Below are positions 1-10,550 of a DNA stretch of 39,043 nucleotides, in pieces; positions within the stretch are counted from its first letter, which is position 1, and each line of letters opens with the position of its first letter. The stretch is from positions 283,147-322,189 of the forward strand of contig NZ_JAMLFX010000005.1 of the NCBI RefSeq assembly GCF_023634765.1, given 5' to 3'. A program made the translations under genes and the position numbers. The notes below the pieces were generated by a model. That model did no database searches, was not told the DNA's origin, and saw only the letters and a list, made by a program, of their open reading frames with translations. Source of the DNA: Pseudomonas sp. AKS31 (lineage in GTDB: Bacteria; Pseudomonadota; Gammaproteobacteria; Pseudomonadales; Pseudomonadaceae).

Positions 1-25
1 AGAGGCCGGTCGCCTCAATACATAT

Positions 26-847
26 TCAAGGTTGAAATGCGCCAATGAAAATCGCCGGGTCCACCCGCGCATCATTCAGGCTGACATTCCAGTGCATGTG
101 CGGCCCGGTCGCCCGGCCAGTCGAGCCGACTTTGCCGACAACCGCTCCGCGTGCCAGTTGATCGCCGACCTTCACGTCAATCTTCGACATATGGCAGAAC
201 ATGCTGATAAAGCCCTGCCCATGGTCGACAAACACCGTGTTGCCATTGAAGAAGTAGTTGCCGGTGAGGATCACCTTGCCCGCCGCCGGAGTCTTGATCG
301 GCGTGCCCGCCGGCACCGCGAAGTCGAGGCCTGCGTGGGGATTGCGTTCTTCACCATTGAAGAAACGCCGTACGCCAAACTTGCTCGACAGCGGCCCGTT
401 GACCGGTTTGTCCAGCAACAGATTGCTCGGCGTGTTCGGGCTGAAGCTGCGATACGCCTTGATCTGCTCGGCCAGTTCACCCTCGATGCGTTTGAGGTTC
501 GACTGATCCGGGTTGACTTGCTGTTTGTTCTTCAGGGTGATGCGTTGTTCCGGGTAGTTCTTGTTGCCCACGGTGAACGGCAGATTGCGCCCGCCACTGC
601 TGATCTGTTGTGCACCCGGCTTGACGGTCAGCGGCACGCCGACAATCGCCAGCCAGTTGTTCTGTTCTTTCACCACCAGCACCGGTTTGCCTTGATAAGT
701 GGCTTTCGGCGCCTGCGCGGCGGTGCCCAGATCAATCACCGCCACACCGCCCGGCACCGGTTTGTTGAGTAGCCGGGTGATGTAACTGTCGGCGTGGGCA
801 TTGAAGGTCAGGCAAAGCAAAAGCAGTGGAGCCAGAAAACGCGGCAT
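26..847 (-). CDS. Secreted M23-family metallopeptidase (LytM-type)
   Basis: A 273-residue protein with a signal peptide (hydrophobic residues 4-19, cleavage probably after AHA at 19), so it acts in the periplasm. The C-terminal half, about residues 150-265, is a peptidase M23 (LytM) domain: HAGLDFAVPAG gives zinc ligands H171 and D175, H219 sits in MFCHM, and GPHMHW gives H250 and H252. All expected ligands are present, so this should be an active peptidoglycan endopeptidase rather than a catalytically dead activator. The N-terminal part (20-140) looks like a non-catalytic beta-rich region and is not assigned. The start is 3 nt beyond the xseA stop, so the two genes probably share a transcript. 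Family assignment is firm; the substrate bond is inferred from the family. Confidence 0.9.
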   Translation of the reverse strand: MPRFLAPLLLLCLTFNAHADSYITRLLNKPVPGGVAVIDLGTAAQAPKATYQGKPVLVVKEQNNWLAIVGVPLTVKPGAQQISSGGRNLPFTVGNKNYPEQRITLKNKQQVNPDQSNLKRIEGELAEQIKAYRSFSPNTPSNLLLDKPVNGPLSSKFGVRRFFNGEERNPHAGLDFAVPAGTPIKTPAAGKVILTGNYFFNGNTVFVDHGQGFISMFCHMSKIDVKVGDQLARGAVVGKVGSTGRATGPHMHWNVSLNDARVDPAIFIGAFQP

Positions 848-850
848 GGA

Positions 851-2230
851 TCAGTCCAGTAAAGAGAGGGTGACAGGCGTCAGGTGATTGTCCTCGACGC
901 GCACTTGCAGTTCGCCTTCGCCGAGTTTGGCTTTGAGGCGCTGGCCGGTGTGGGTCTGCGCGGCGTTGCGGATCGCCTGGCCGCGCTCATCGAGCAGAAT
1001 GCTGTAACCACGGCCGAGCGTTGCCAGCGGGCTGACCACGTGCAATGTCTGCATCTGACTGTGCAGTTGCAGACGACGGTTTTTCAGGCCTTCGCGCATG
1101 GCCCGGGGCAAGCGTTCGGCGAGGCTGTCGAGGCGCTGACGCAACATCGCCAGTTGCCGTCCCGGATGTTGCCCGGCAAGGCGGGTTTCCAGGCGGATCA
1201 GGCGTTCGCGGCGGGTATTGAGATGACGCTCGAAGGCCCGGCGCATGCGCATGTCCAGATCATCCAGACGCTGAGCCTGCTGACGCAGACGCTCGCCTGG
1301 ATGGCGCAAGCGACGGGCCATGCCTTCCAGGCGCAGGCGATCACGCATCAAGCGATCACGCATGCGCATCACCAGACGGCGATGCAGGCTTTCGACCTGA
1401 CGGATCAGATGACTCGAATCGGGAGCAAGCAGTTCGGCAGCCGCCGACGGCGTGGGGGCGCGCACGTCGGCGACAAAGTCGCTGATCGACACATCGGTTT
1501 CGTGGCCGACGGCGCTGACAATCGGCGTCACGCAGGCATCGACGGCGCGGGCCACGGCTTCTTCGTTGAAGCACCAGAGGTCTTCCAGCGAGCCGCCGCC
1601 ACGGGCGAGGATCAGCGCATCGAAACCACGGGCATCGGCCATTTTCAGTGCTCGGACGATTTGCGCGGTAGCTTCGCGGCCCTGCACGGCAGTCGGAATC
1701 AGCGTCAGTTGCACCTGCGGCGCACGCCGGCGGAATACGCTGATGATGTCGCGAATCACCGCGCCGGTTGGCGAACTGATGATGCCGATGCGTTGCGGAT
1801 GCGCGGGCAACGGCACTTTGCGTTCGGCACTGAACAGGCCTTCGGCGCTGAGCTTTTCTTTCAGCGCATCGAACGCCAGACGCAGCGCACCGTCACCGGC
1901 AGGCTCCACTGTGTCGAGAATCAACTGATAGTCGCCACGGCCTTCGAACAGTGAAACCTTGCCGCGCACCTTGACCGCCAGGCCATCCTTCAGCGCCTGA
2001 CGCACCCGCGCCGCGTTCTGCCGGAACAACGCGCATCGAACCTGAGCGCCGCTGTCCTTGAGGGTGAAATAGATGTGGCCGGACGCCGGGCGGGCGAGGT
2101 TGGAGATTTCGCCTTCGACCCAGATGTTGCTGAACACGTCTTCGAGCAACACCCGCGCGCGGCCGTTGAGCTGGCTGACGGTCAGGACTTCACGGTCCAG
2201 GCCAAGTCTTGCAAAGGGATCTTTAATCAT
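851..2230 (-). CDS. xseA: Exodeoxyribonuclease VII large subunit
   Basis: A 459-residue XseA. With XseB, encoded elsewhere, it forms the cytoplasmic exonuclease that degrades single-stranded DNA to oligonucleotides. The N-terminus (about 15-110) is the OB-fold DNA-binding domain (NIWVEGEISNLARPASGHIYF). The central nuclease domain follows (GIISSPTGAVIRDI, ILARGGGSLEDLWCFNEE, PIVSAVGHETDVSI). An Arg/Leu-rich region predicted to be a long coiled coil covers about 280-390, and the C-terminus has the usual LxRGYSI motif. The start chosen is the ATG at 2230 giving MIKDPFARLGLD, which matches the start I recall for Pseudomonas XseA. A longer frame to 2257 would add nine residues (MEISFKLRP) unlike the family. 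Confidence 0.95.
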   Translation of the reverse strand: MIKDPFARLGLDREVLTVSQLNGRARVLLEDVFSNIWVEGEISNLARPASGHIYFTLKDSGAQVRCALFRQNAARVRQALKDGLAVKVRGKVSLFEGRGDYQLILDTVEPAGDGALRLAFDALKEKLSAEGLFSAERKVPLPAHPQRIGIISSPTGAVIRDIISVFRRRAPQVQLTLIPTAVQGREATAQIVRALKMADARGFDALILARGGGSLEDLWCFNEEAVARAVDACVTPIVSAVGHETDVSISDFVADVRAPTPSAAAELLAPDSSHLIRQVESLHRRLVMRMRDRLMRDRLRLEGMARRLRHPGERLRQQAQRLDDLDMRMRRAFERHLNTRRERLIRLETRLAGQHPGRQLAMLRQRLDSLAERLPRAMREGLKNRRLQLHSQMQTLHVVSPLATLGRGYSILLDERGQAIRNAAQTHTGQRLKAKLGEGELQVRVEDNHLTPVTLSLLD

Positions 2231-2270
2231 GGGGCGCAGTTTAAAGCTAATTTCCAATGCAATACACGCT

Positions 2271-2371
2271 CCCCTGTAGGAGCTGCCGAAGGCTGCGATC
2301 TTTTGATCTTTCTTTTGGCGGTCAGGATCAAAAGATCGCAGCCTCGTTTCACTCGTCAGCTCCTACAGGGG
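2271..2371. repeat. REP-type inverted repeat pair (GTAGGAGCTGCCGAAGG family), copy 1
   Basis: Two inverted arms, TGTAGGAGCTGCCGAAGGCT and its near-complement ending in AGCTCCTACAGGGG, enclose a short spacer with GATCTTTTGATC and GATCAAAAGATC. Related pairs lie at 26216-26295 and 36915-37002. It sits between the convergent 3' end of the LysR gene and the 5' side of xseA. Its last bases (2363-2371) encode the final Pro-Leu and TAG stop of the LysR gene. Confidence 0.85.
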
Positions 2372-3256
2372 ATTGGTGAAGGTCTGGAGGAAGTGTTGGA
2401 TCAGCGGAGTGGGATTCTGGCGGTAGGCGAGGGCGACGGTGCTGTGGCAATCGGGATCGGTCAGCGGCAGGAATCGTACGCCGCTCGGGGCGATGTCCTG
2501 CATCGATTCCGGCAGCAGGGCGATGCCGAACCCGGCCTGAATCAGCTGGAGCTGGGTGGTCTTGCGCGACATGACCCGCGCGGCTTTCGGGAAGAAACCC
2601 TGACGCATGCACAAGTCTGCACACAGATAACTCAGGCCGCCGCGGTGCGGATGCGGGATCGAGATGAACGCTTCGTCCTTCAGTTGAGCCAGGTCAACAC
2701 GCTCAGCCTCGGCCAATCGATGATTCATCGGAACTGCCAGCAGCAAGCGCTCAGTAAACAGCGGCAAAATCTGAACACCTTCGCGCTGACGCAATACGGG
2801 CAGACGCAGCAGGCCGACGTCGAGGCGTCCTTCGGCCAACTCTTCCAATTGCGCCTCGGAAGACAACTTGCCGATGTCCAGCGACACGCCGTGCTGTTGT
2901 TGCAGGTAAGCGCCAATACCACTGAGCAAACGGCCGCTGATCGACACGGTACTGGAATGGCTGAGGCGCAATGTGCCGAGCTGACCATTACCGACCTCGG
3001 TGGCCATGGCGCTGGCCTTGCTCAATTCATTGAGCAGATTTCGTGCTCGCGGTAAAAACGCTTCGCCTGCTGCCGTGAGTCGAGGCTGGCGCGCCGTACG
3101 CTCGAACAGCGGGGTTTGCAGGCGCGTCTCCATGTCCTTGATCTGCCGGCTCAGCGCCGATTGCGCAACGAACAAACGTTCAGCTGCAGCACTGAAACTG
3201 CCGCATTCGGCAATTTCCACGAAGTAACGCAATTGACGGGTTGAAAGCACAGGCAT
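2363..3256 (-). CDS. LysR-family transcriptional regulator
   Basis: A 297-residue LTTR. Residues about 1-60 form the winged helix-turn-helix (QLRYFVEIAECGSFSAAAE, then QSALSRQIKDME). The rest is the two-lobed periplasmic-binding-protein-like effector domain (about 90-295). The N-terminal signature resembles the BenM/CatM type, but the ligand cannot be read from sequence. It is divergent from the TauE/SafE permease gene, with 93 bp between the starts. This is the usual arrangement for an LTTR that controls its neighbour, so the permease is the likely target (inference). The last two codons and the stop lie inside a REP element, so the natural C-terminus may have been replaced. Confidence 0.88.
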   Translation of the reverse strand: MPVLSTRQLRYFVEIAECGSFSAAAERLFVAQSALSRQIKDMETRLQTPLFERTARQPRLTAAGEAFLPRARNLLNELSKASAMATEVGNGQLGTLRLSHSSTVSISGRLLSGIGAYLQQQHGVSLDIGKLSSEAQLEELAEGRLDVGLLRLPVLRQREGVQILPLFTERLLLAVPMNHRLAEAERVDLAQLKDEAFISIPHPHRGGLSYLCADLCMRQGFFPKAARVMSRKTTQLQLIQAGFGIALLPESMQDIAPSGVRFLPLTDPDCHSTVALAYRQNPTPLIQHFLQTFTNPL

Positions 3257-3349
3257 GCCTTTTCGAGATGGGTAAGCGGCCTGGAAGATATTAGTCGCAA
3301 CCCTCGGCGCTGGCTAAAGTCATCTCGGGCTTATTAAGGAAGCGCATCG

Positions 3350-4117
3350 ATGAGCGTGGCAGGGTTGTTGAGTGAGTGGTCGTGGGGGGGAGGTGGTTGG
3401 GTGGTGATCGGGCTGGGCATCGCCCTGGCTTACATCGTGTTCGGCATTGCCGGGTTTGGCACGGCGCTGGTGGCGGGGCCGATTCTGATTCTGTTCATGC
3501 CGCTGTCGAAGATCGTGCCGTTGCTGGTGCTGCTGGATTTTGTCGCGGCGTTCGGCAATCTGCTGCCGTCGCGGCGGGATGTGGCTAAACCGGAGCTGTT
3601 GCGGCTGCTGCCGTGCATGGCGGTCGGCTGCACGTTGGGGGTGATCTTTCTACTTAATCTGAAATCCGATCTGTTGCTGTTGTTGATGGGGCTGTTTATC
3701 AGCGCTTATGCGATTTACAGCCTGTGGGTGAAAGTGCGGCCAGCGCAATTGTCGGCGGCGTGGGCAGTGCCGATGGGGACGGTGGGCGGGTTGTTCGGCG
3801 CGCTGTTTGGCAGTGGCGGCTTTCTCTATGCGATTTATCTCAACAGTCGGCTGCCGAAAGACGCCGCGCGGGCGACGCAAAGTGCGCTGATCAGTTGCAG
3901 CACAGTGGTGCGTTTGAGTCTGTTTGCCATCGCCGGTGTGTATGCCGAGCTACCCTTGTTGATGCTGGCATTGTGTCTGTTGCCGGCCATGGCGCTGGGG
4001 TTGTGGATCGGGCGGCACTTGACCATGAAGTTGTCGCGCGAAGCGTTTGTGCGGCTGGTGACATGGCTGGTGCTGGCGAGCGGGATTGCGTTGATCGGGC
4101 GCTACCTCAGCACTTGA
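3350..4117 (+). CDS. TauE/SafE-family inner-membrane permease
   Basis: A 255-residue polytopic membrane protein with about eight hydrophobic segments. The family motif occurs twice: FGIAGFGTALVAGP near residue 35 and VGGLFGALFGSGGFLYAIYL near 145-165, the duplicated half-sites of TauE/SafE (DUF81) transporters. Members export or import small organic anions such as sulfonates and sulfoacetate; the substrate here is unknown. A good ribosome site (AAGGA, 3337-3341 region) precedes the ATG. The gene is divergent from the LysR gene and probably controlled by it. No other catabolic gene adjoins it, so context does not name the substrate. Confidence 0.85.
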   Translation: MSVAGLLSEWSWGGGGWVVIGLGIALAYIVFGIAGFGTALVAGPILILFMPLSKIVPLLVLLDFVAAFGNLLPSRRDVAKPELLRLLPCMAVGCTLGVIFLLNLKSDLLLLLMGLFISAYAIYSLWVKVRPAQLSAAWAVPMGTVGGLFGALFGSGGFLYAIYLNSRLPKDAARATQSALISCSTVVRLSLFAIAGVYAELPLLMLALCLLPAMALGLWIGRHLTMKLSREAFVRLVTWLVLASGIALIGRYLST

Positions 4118-4157
4118 CCGGATTTTGTCAGGGATTAAGCTGCCGCCCGCCATTCCC

Positions 4158-4246
4158 TGTGGGAGCCAGCCTGCTGGCGATCGCGCAGTGTCAGTCAACA
4201 TTTATATTTCTGACCCACCGCAATCGCTAGCAGGCTAGCTCCCACA
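4158..4246. repeat. REP inverted pair (GTGGGAGC...GCTGGCGATCGC family)
   Basis: Left arm TGTGGGAGCCAGCCTGCTGG and right arm GCTAGCAGGCTAGCTCCCACA are imperfect inverted copies around a 35-40 bp spacer, the typical Pseudomonas REP doublet. It fills the gap between the permease stop and the next gene and may act as a transcript-end hairpin. Confidence 0.8.
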
Positions 4247-4281
4247 ATGGACATCCTCAGTATTTGCAGCAGGCTTGCACC

Positions 4282-4830
4282 ATGAACTCGCAAAGCATCA
4301 TCGTCCCGAAAATCTCCACCCTGCCGGTCCACGAACCCCGGGCCCGGGCGATCGTGCGCTGGCTGGTGCGCAAGAACATCATCAAAGAAGAGCTGACAAC
4401 CTGTGGTCGCACCGGCAACCGCATGGCGTACGCGATTGCCGATGGTGCGCGGGCCGTGGTGCTGCACCCGCAAGCGTTGCCGTTCGGTGAGCCGATCAAC
4501 GGGCTGGAGATCGTCACCAAGCGCTGCATCTACACCCCGGCCAAAGGTTTTCTCGAAGAGGCTGGCTGCGCCGAGTGCCGTCGCGAGGTCGGCGAAGCGC
4601 TGTTCGATAGCCTGGAGGACTGGATGCCCGGGCGCACCGACAACTTCACCTGCCCTGAATGCGGGCATGAAGACGACATCAACGGCTTTCTGTATTTGCA
4701 GGAATGTGCGTTTTCCAACCTCGGCTTCATCTTCAACAACTGGCTTGAAGCCGGTTTCAAGCAGAGCTTTATCGATGAGTTTGCTGACTGGCTCGATCAA
4801 CCTGTCTCTTGGGTCAAGGTGGAGCTGTAA
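4282..4830 (+). CDS. Conserved zinc-ribbon-like protein of unknown function
   Basis: A 182-residue cytoplasmic protein without signal peptide or membrane segment. Two CxxC knuckles, CAEC at 96-99 and CPEC at 124-127, 24 residues apart, look like one zinc-ribbon. The C-terminus is acidic and aromatic-rich (NLGFIFNNWLEAGFKQSF). The ATG at 4282 was chosen because AGG lies about 8 nt upstream and the protein from there begins in a plausible hydrophilic way; a TTG at 4264 is possible. I recall that homologues in Pseudomonas are sometimes labelled sugar ABC transporter ATPase, but there is no Walker A or ABC signature here, so that label is wrong. The gene lies just upstream of the guaB promoter and is probably transcribed separately. 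Confidence 0.75.
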   Translation: MNSQSIIVPKISTLPVHEPRARAIVRWLVRKNIIKEELTTCGRTGNRMAYAIADGARAVVLHPQALPFGEPINGLEIVTKRCIYTPAKGFLEEAGCAECRREVGEALFDSLEDWMPGRTDNFTCPECGHEDDINGFLYLQECAFSNLGFIFNNWLEAGFKQSFIDEFADWLDQPVSWVKVEL

Positions 4831-4868
4831 CGGCGGGGGTCTCCGTATATCAGCAACATTGATATTAA

Positions 4869-6416
<1,548 letters not shown>

Positions 6417-6441
6417 GCCTTCAAGCAACAAGCAAAGCAAC

Positions 6442-6464
6442 CGGGGCTGTTTGATTCAGCCCCG
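6442..6464 (+). terminator. Hairpin between guaB and guaA (possible attenuating terminator)
   Basis: CGGGGCTG (6442-6449) pairs perfectly with CAGCCCCG (6457-6464) across a 7-nt loop, followed by the moderately T-rich GAGTTGTTTCTG. The tail is weak, so partial termination or a processing and stability role is more likely than full termination. Confidence 0.5.
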
Positions 6465-6515
6465 AGTTGTTTCTGAATCACGACTGTTTCTGAACGACTT
6501 AGACGAGACTGAATC

Positions 6516-8093
6516 ATGGCCCTCGATATTCACGCTCACCGCATCCTGATCCTCGACTTCGGCTCGCAATACACCCAACTGATCGCCCGCCGCGTGCGCG
6601 AAATCGGTGTGTACTGCGAACTGCACCCGTTCGACATGGACGAAGATGCGATCCGCGAATTCGCTCCTAAAGGCGTCATCCTCGCCGGCGGCCCCGAGTC
6701 CGTGCACGTCGCCGACAGCCCGCGCTGCCCACAGGCAGTGTTTGATCTGGGCGTACCGGTCTTCGGTATCTGCTACGGCATGCAGACCATGGCCGAGCAA
6801 CTGGGCGGCAAGGTTGAAGGTTCCGAACTGCGTGAGTTCGGCTACGCCCGCGTTGACGTGGTCGGCAAGAGCCGTCTGCTCGACGGCATCGAAGACCACA
6901 TCGACGCTGACGGCCTGTTCGGCCTCGACGTATGGATGAGCCACGGTGACAAGGTCACCAAGATGCCGGAAGACTTCCACATCCTCGCCAGCACCCCTAG
7001 CTGCCCGATCGCCGGTATGTTCAACGACGACCGTGGCTACTACGGCGTGCAGTTCCACCCGGAAGTGACCCACACCAAACAGGGCGGTCGCATCCTCTCG
7101 CGCTTCGTGCTGGACATCTGCGGCTGTGAAGCCCTGTGGACCCCATCGAAAATCGCTGAAGACGCCATCGCCAACATCCGCGCACAAGTCGGTACCGACA
7201 ACGTGCTGCTGGGCCTGTCCGGCGGCGTTGACTCCTCGGTGGTTGCCGCACTGCTGCACAAAGCCATCGGCGACCAGCTGACCTGCGTCTTCGTCGACAA
7301 CGGCCTGTTGCGTCTGCACGAAGGCGAGCAAGTGATGGCCATGTTCGCCGAGAACATGGGCGTCAAGGTGATCCGCGCCAACGCTGAAGAGCAGTTCCTC
7401 AACAACCTGGCCGGCGAAGCCGATCCGGAGAAGAAGCGCAAGATCATCGGTCGCACTTTCATCGACGTGTTCGATGCCGAATCCTGCAAGCTGGACAACA
7501 TCAAGTACCTGGCTCAGGGCACCATCTACCCGGACGTGATCGAATCGGCTGGCGCGAAAAGCGGCAAGGCCCACGTGATCAAGTCGCACCACAACGTGGG
7601 CGGCCTGCCGGAAGAGATGAACCTGAAACTGGTCGAGCCTTTGCGCGAACTGTTCAAGGACGAAGTCCGTCGTCTGGGTCTGGAACTGGGCCTGCCGTAC
7701 GACATGGTCTACCGTCACCCGTTCCCGGGCCCGGGCCTGGGCGTGCGCATCCTTGGTGAAGTGAAGAAGGAGTACGCCGACCTGTTGCGTCGCGCCGACC
7801 ACATCTTCATCGAAGAACTGCGCAAAGCCGACTGGTACCACAAGGTCAGCCAGGCGTTCGTGGTGTTCCAGCCAGTGAAATCGGTTGGTGTGGTCGGCGA
7901 TGGCCGTCGTTACGCCTGGGTCGTGGCCCTGCGTGCCGTAGAAACCATCGACTTCATGACCGCGCGTTGGGCTCACCTGCCTTACGAACTGCTGGAAACC
8001 GTATCCGGCCGCATCATCAATGAAATCGAAGGCATCTCCCGCGTCACTTACGACGTGTCGAGCAAGCCGCCTGCGACGATTGAGTGGGAGTGA
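6516..8093 (+). CDS. guaA: GMP synthase (glutamine-hydrolysing)
   Basis: A 525-residue cytoplasmic GMP synthase converting XMP to GMP with ATP and glutamine. The N-terminal class I amidotransferase domain carries C86 (FGICYGMQ) and the His/Glu pair in [10 protein letters not shown]. The ATP pyrophosphatase domain has the P-loop [12 protein letters not shown], and the C-terminal dimerisation domain ends PATIEWE, the normal GuaA end. Full length for the family. It completes the guaBA pair. A classic intrinsic terminator lies 23 nt after the stop. The long frames antisense to guaB and guaA have no family character and are not genes. Confidence 0.98.
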   Translation: MALDIHAHRILILDFGSQYTQLIARRVREIGVYCELHPFDMDEDAIREFAPKGVILAGGPESVHVADSPRCPQAVFDLGVPVFGICYGMQTMAEQLGGKVEGSELREFGYARVDVVGKSRLLDGIEDHIDADGLFGLDVWMSHGDKVTKMPEDFHILASTPSCPIAGMFNDDRGYYGVQFHPEVTHTKQGGRILSRFVLDICGCEALWTPSKIAEDAIANIRAQVGTDNVLLGLSGGVDSSVVAALLHKAIGDQLTCVFVDNGLLRLHEGEQVMAMFAENMGVKVIRANAEEQFLNNLAGEADPEKKRKIIGRTFIDVFDAESCKLDNIKYLAQGTIYPDVIESAGAKSGKAHVIKSHHNVGGLPEEMNLKLVEPLRELFKDEVRRLGLELGLPYDMVYRHPFPGPGLGVRILGEVKKEYADLLRRADHIFIEELRKADWYHKVSQAFVVFQPVKSVGVVGDGRRYAWVVALRAVETIDFMTARWAHLPYELLETVSGRIINEIEGISRVTYDVSSKPPATIEWE

Positions 8094-8115
8094 TCCTCCT
8101 GGTTGTTTCGTGGTG

Positions 8116-8147
8116 AACAAAAAAGGCGCTCAGGCGCCTTTTTTGTT
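8116..8147 (+). terminator. Intrinsic terminator of guaBA
   Basis: GGCGC (8125-8129), loop TCAG, GCGCC (8134-8138). The stem is extended by six A's before and six T's after, giving a strong bidirectional-looking hairpin with a T-run to 8144. It would also stop transcripts entering from the minus-strand gene that ends at 8230. Confidence 0.9.
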
Positions 8148-8229
8148 GGGTGAGTTTTCTGGTTAGAGCAATTGATTTGAAGCCTGACCAGCGTGCCGCG
8201 CCGGATTCGCAGGCGAGCTGGCGCAGGTG

Positions 8230-10302
8230 TCAGAGAAACTGTGATCGAATCAGAACCGTATCGAACGGCGTAATTCCTTGATCAGGCGCAAACACTGCTT
8301 GCGCCTGCTGCGGTGAAGCCACTCGCTCCCCTCGCGCTCGAACATGTAAATCGAACAGAGTTTCCAGATCCGGCCGAGGTGTATGCACCAACGCCCGCAG
8401 CATCAACGACACGCCGCTGAGGTTGTTCCCGAGGTTGTTCCATCGCGGAAATGAGGTGAGCCCCAGATCGGCCCAAATCATGCGTCGTTCCTGCAGGTCC
8501 ATCACGAATGGCAGACAGATCACTGTGTCGGATGCGATATCGATACGGTCGAACACGGATCGCGGCTCGAACACTTCACCCGACGCTGTATCAGTGCGGG
8601 CCATCCAGCCAGCGAAGCATTCCGGGAGATCGCAATACGGTTGCTCGGTGTATGAGTTGATGGACGTGACGACATAACGGATACCCTTCTCGACAAGGGC
8701 CTCGATGTCGAGGTCGATGAACTCCGAAGCGCCGTCGGGCGCATCGACGATGTCGCCGCTGTGGTAGCCGCCGTAGCCCGCCAGGTTGTAATACGCGACC
8801 GAATCTTTGAACACGAAGTTGGCATCGAAAAAAGCGGCGGACAAATCGATATCCGTACGTCCCCTGCCATTCTTCCACCAGAGGAACAGGCGAATGAAAC
8901 GTGTGTCAGGAATGGGTAATTGACTGCCTCGCACCAGCGTACGTAATGCCTTTGATGCGGCGCGCTGCGCCAGCGGCACCCTGTATTCGCTTAATGCTGG
9001 ATCGATGAAACAGCGGCCTAGCGGTGGCAGTGACGCAAACCGCTTCAAGAGAGCGTCGTCGCAGATTCGGGCTGCCCGCGCCAGCACTTCAGGTGTAAGA
9101 GGCTCTCGGTGATCCTTGATCGCGAAGACTTTAGCGAATGAACCTTTCGGTGTGAACGCCCGCAGGGGCAGAGGGCGCGGTGCACGCACCTGGGCCAGAA
9201 TCTGCAGCAGGACAGGCGAGGACACTTGTGCCGCAACGGCCTCGAACGCTTCTAGTACCGAGTCTGTTTCCTTCGCGCGGCGCAGGGTCACGTCAAGCCG
9301 TCGCGCGAACTCACCAGGGCGGCTTTGCAGTATTGGCATAAGCGTGGCGATGTCACGCTGGGCCAGCAATGTTTCCACGCGTGAATTAAATGTGACGGGC
9401 GGTTCGTTTCGACGCGCTGCCGTGATGGCGGCCAGAGCGTGTGGATATTGATCGGCATAGTCGCCCGGATGCAGTACTTCAGCCAGGCGTTTCCAGCGCT
9501 CAGCATGACGCATCACGTCTTCGGCAGCGTTGGGTATCTTATCGAGCAACTGCAAAAACAGACGGCGCATCGAACGCTTCATCGGTTTGAAACGCGTCGA
9601 AGCGGTCGCCAGCGATACGTCTCCTCCGCTCAGGGCGACTGCCAGTCGGAGTACGTCAGTCGCTGTTTCGACATTTCGCTCCAAAAATGTATCTACTCGT
9701 TTGTCGCCAGCGACATGCATGATCAGTGCGCCGCCAACCTGTGCACGGATCTCCCGGAACGGAATGATCTCGGGCAGCAGGCGGAACACATCGCTTTTGT
9801 AGTTTCGGATAAACCAGACAACATCGGCTGTTTCCTCTTCGGAGAGCGAAGTGCGTGATGAAACCAGCGGCTCCAGCAGTGACTCGAACTCAGCAAAGCT
9901 ACCCGATTCAATCACCCAGGATATGAAGTTACCTTCAAGCATCGGCGGGCGAGCGTGTTCGGTCGGCGGTAAACGCCGAAGCGTGAGGTAGTGCATGACG
10001 GCGTTAAGGTACAGCTCCGCCTCCGAGGCTTTCAGAACCTGCTCTGGAAAGTCCGGATAAAACGGCCGGTGGTGCACATGAGCGCCGGTTCTGCGTCGCA
10101 GGACTCTGATAATTTCGCGTAGCCAGTACTTGAGTTCTGTCGCCGACAACATGCCGATTTGCTCAATCAGAGACTCTGACAATACGCATTGGAATGCCGC
10201 GACTTCCTGGACGGCCGACGCGACTTGAGCGCGCGTGGCGCCGCCAGTGCCCGTCGGGACGTGAACTTTGCTGCGGCGACGCAGGAACAGCTCCTGATTC
10301 AT
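8230..10302 (-). CDS. Large cytoplasmic protein with C-terminal TerD-like domain (MXAN_6230/SCO0854-like, no RING)
   Basis: A 690-residue protein without signal peptide or membrane segments. Residues about 468-630 resemble the TerD fold: FLWWKNGRGRTDIDLSAAFFD, then HSGDIVDAP, EFIDLDIEAL, RYVVTSINSY and a C-terminal strand set, with acidic residues where TerD proteins bind calcium. The long alpha-helical N-terminal part includes RPGEFARRLDVTLRRA and LPPLGRCFIDPAL. It matches my memory of the MXAN_6230/SCO0854 family, but the N-terminal Cys-rich RING of the named family is absent here. Start: the ATG at 10302 has AAGGAG 10 nt upstream; an in-frame ATG at 10347 has none. The role is unknown; TerD-domain proteins are linked to stress and tellurite or phage response. 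No other ter gene is nearby, and a terminator separates it from toxin A. Confidence 0.7.
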   Translation of the reverse strand: MNQELFLRRRSKVHVPTGTGGATRAQVASAVQEVAAFQCVLSESLIEQIGMLSATELKYWLREIIRVLRRRTGAHVHHRPFYPDFPEQVLKASEAELYLNAVMHYLTLRRLPPTEHARPPMLEGNFISWVIESGSFAEFESLLEPLVSSRTSLSEEETADVVWFIRNYKSDVFRLLPEIIPFREIRAQVGGALIMHVAGDKRVDTFLERNVETATDVLRLAVALSGGDVSLATASTRFKPMKRSMRRLFLQLLDKIPNAAEDVMRHAERWKRLAEVLHPGDYADQYPHALAAITAARRNEPPVTFNSRVETLLAQRDIATLMPILQSRPGEFARRLDVTLRRAKETDSVLEAFEAVAAQVSSPVLLQILAQVRAPRPLPLRAFTPKGSFAKVFAIKDHREPLTPEVLARAARICDDALLKRFASLPPLGRCFIDPALSEYRVPLAQRAASKALRTLVRGSQLPIPDTRFIRLFLWWKNGRGRTDIDLSAAFFDANFVFKDSVAYYNLAGYGGYHSGDIVDAPDGASEFIDLDIEALVEKGIRYVVTSINSYTEQPYCDLPECFAGWMARTDTASGEVFEPRSVFDRIDIASDTVICLPFVMDLQERRMIWADLGLTSFPRWNNLGNNLSGVSLMLRALVHTPRPDLETLFDLHVRARGERVASPQQAQAVFAPDQGITPFDTVLIRSQFL

Positions 10303-10365
10303 GCTTGATTTTCTCCTTGGGTCGCCGTCATGGACGAGCTGCAGCATCGTGTCTGCAGCGGATGT

Positions 10366-10390
10366 AAAAACGCCTGCAAGAAGCAGGCGC
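10366..10390 (-). terminator. Intrinsic terminator on the minus strand behind toxin A
   Basis: Read on the minus strand: CGCCTGC, loop TTCTT, GCAGGCG, then TTTTT (10370-10366). It lies about 160 nt after the toxin A stop and 64 nt before the start of the TerD-like gene, so those two genes are probably separate transcription units. The remaining 10391-10550 stretch shows nothing recognisable. Confidence 0.8.
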
Positions 10391-10550
10391 GGTGTGGAGA
10401 GCGAAACCCCTAGGTCATAGGAGGTTTAGAAGGAAGGTGTTCCATAGCCACGGCGGCATTCTACGTAACGTTGTCTCTGTTTGTCAGGTGGTTGCCTGTC
10501 TCAACGGTAACAAGCTGCTTCGGCAGAAGATTGGTTACTAGCGATCAGCC

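Noticed and set aside
4282..4830. Sugar ABC transporter ATPase label sometimes attached to homologues
   Set aside because: No Walker A, signature or Walker B motif is present; only a CxxC...CxxC zinc-ribbon pattern is seen.
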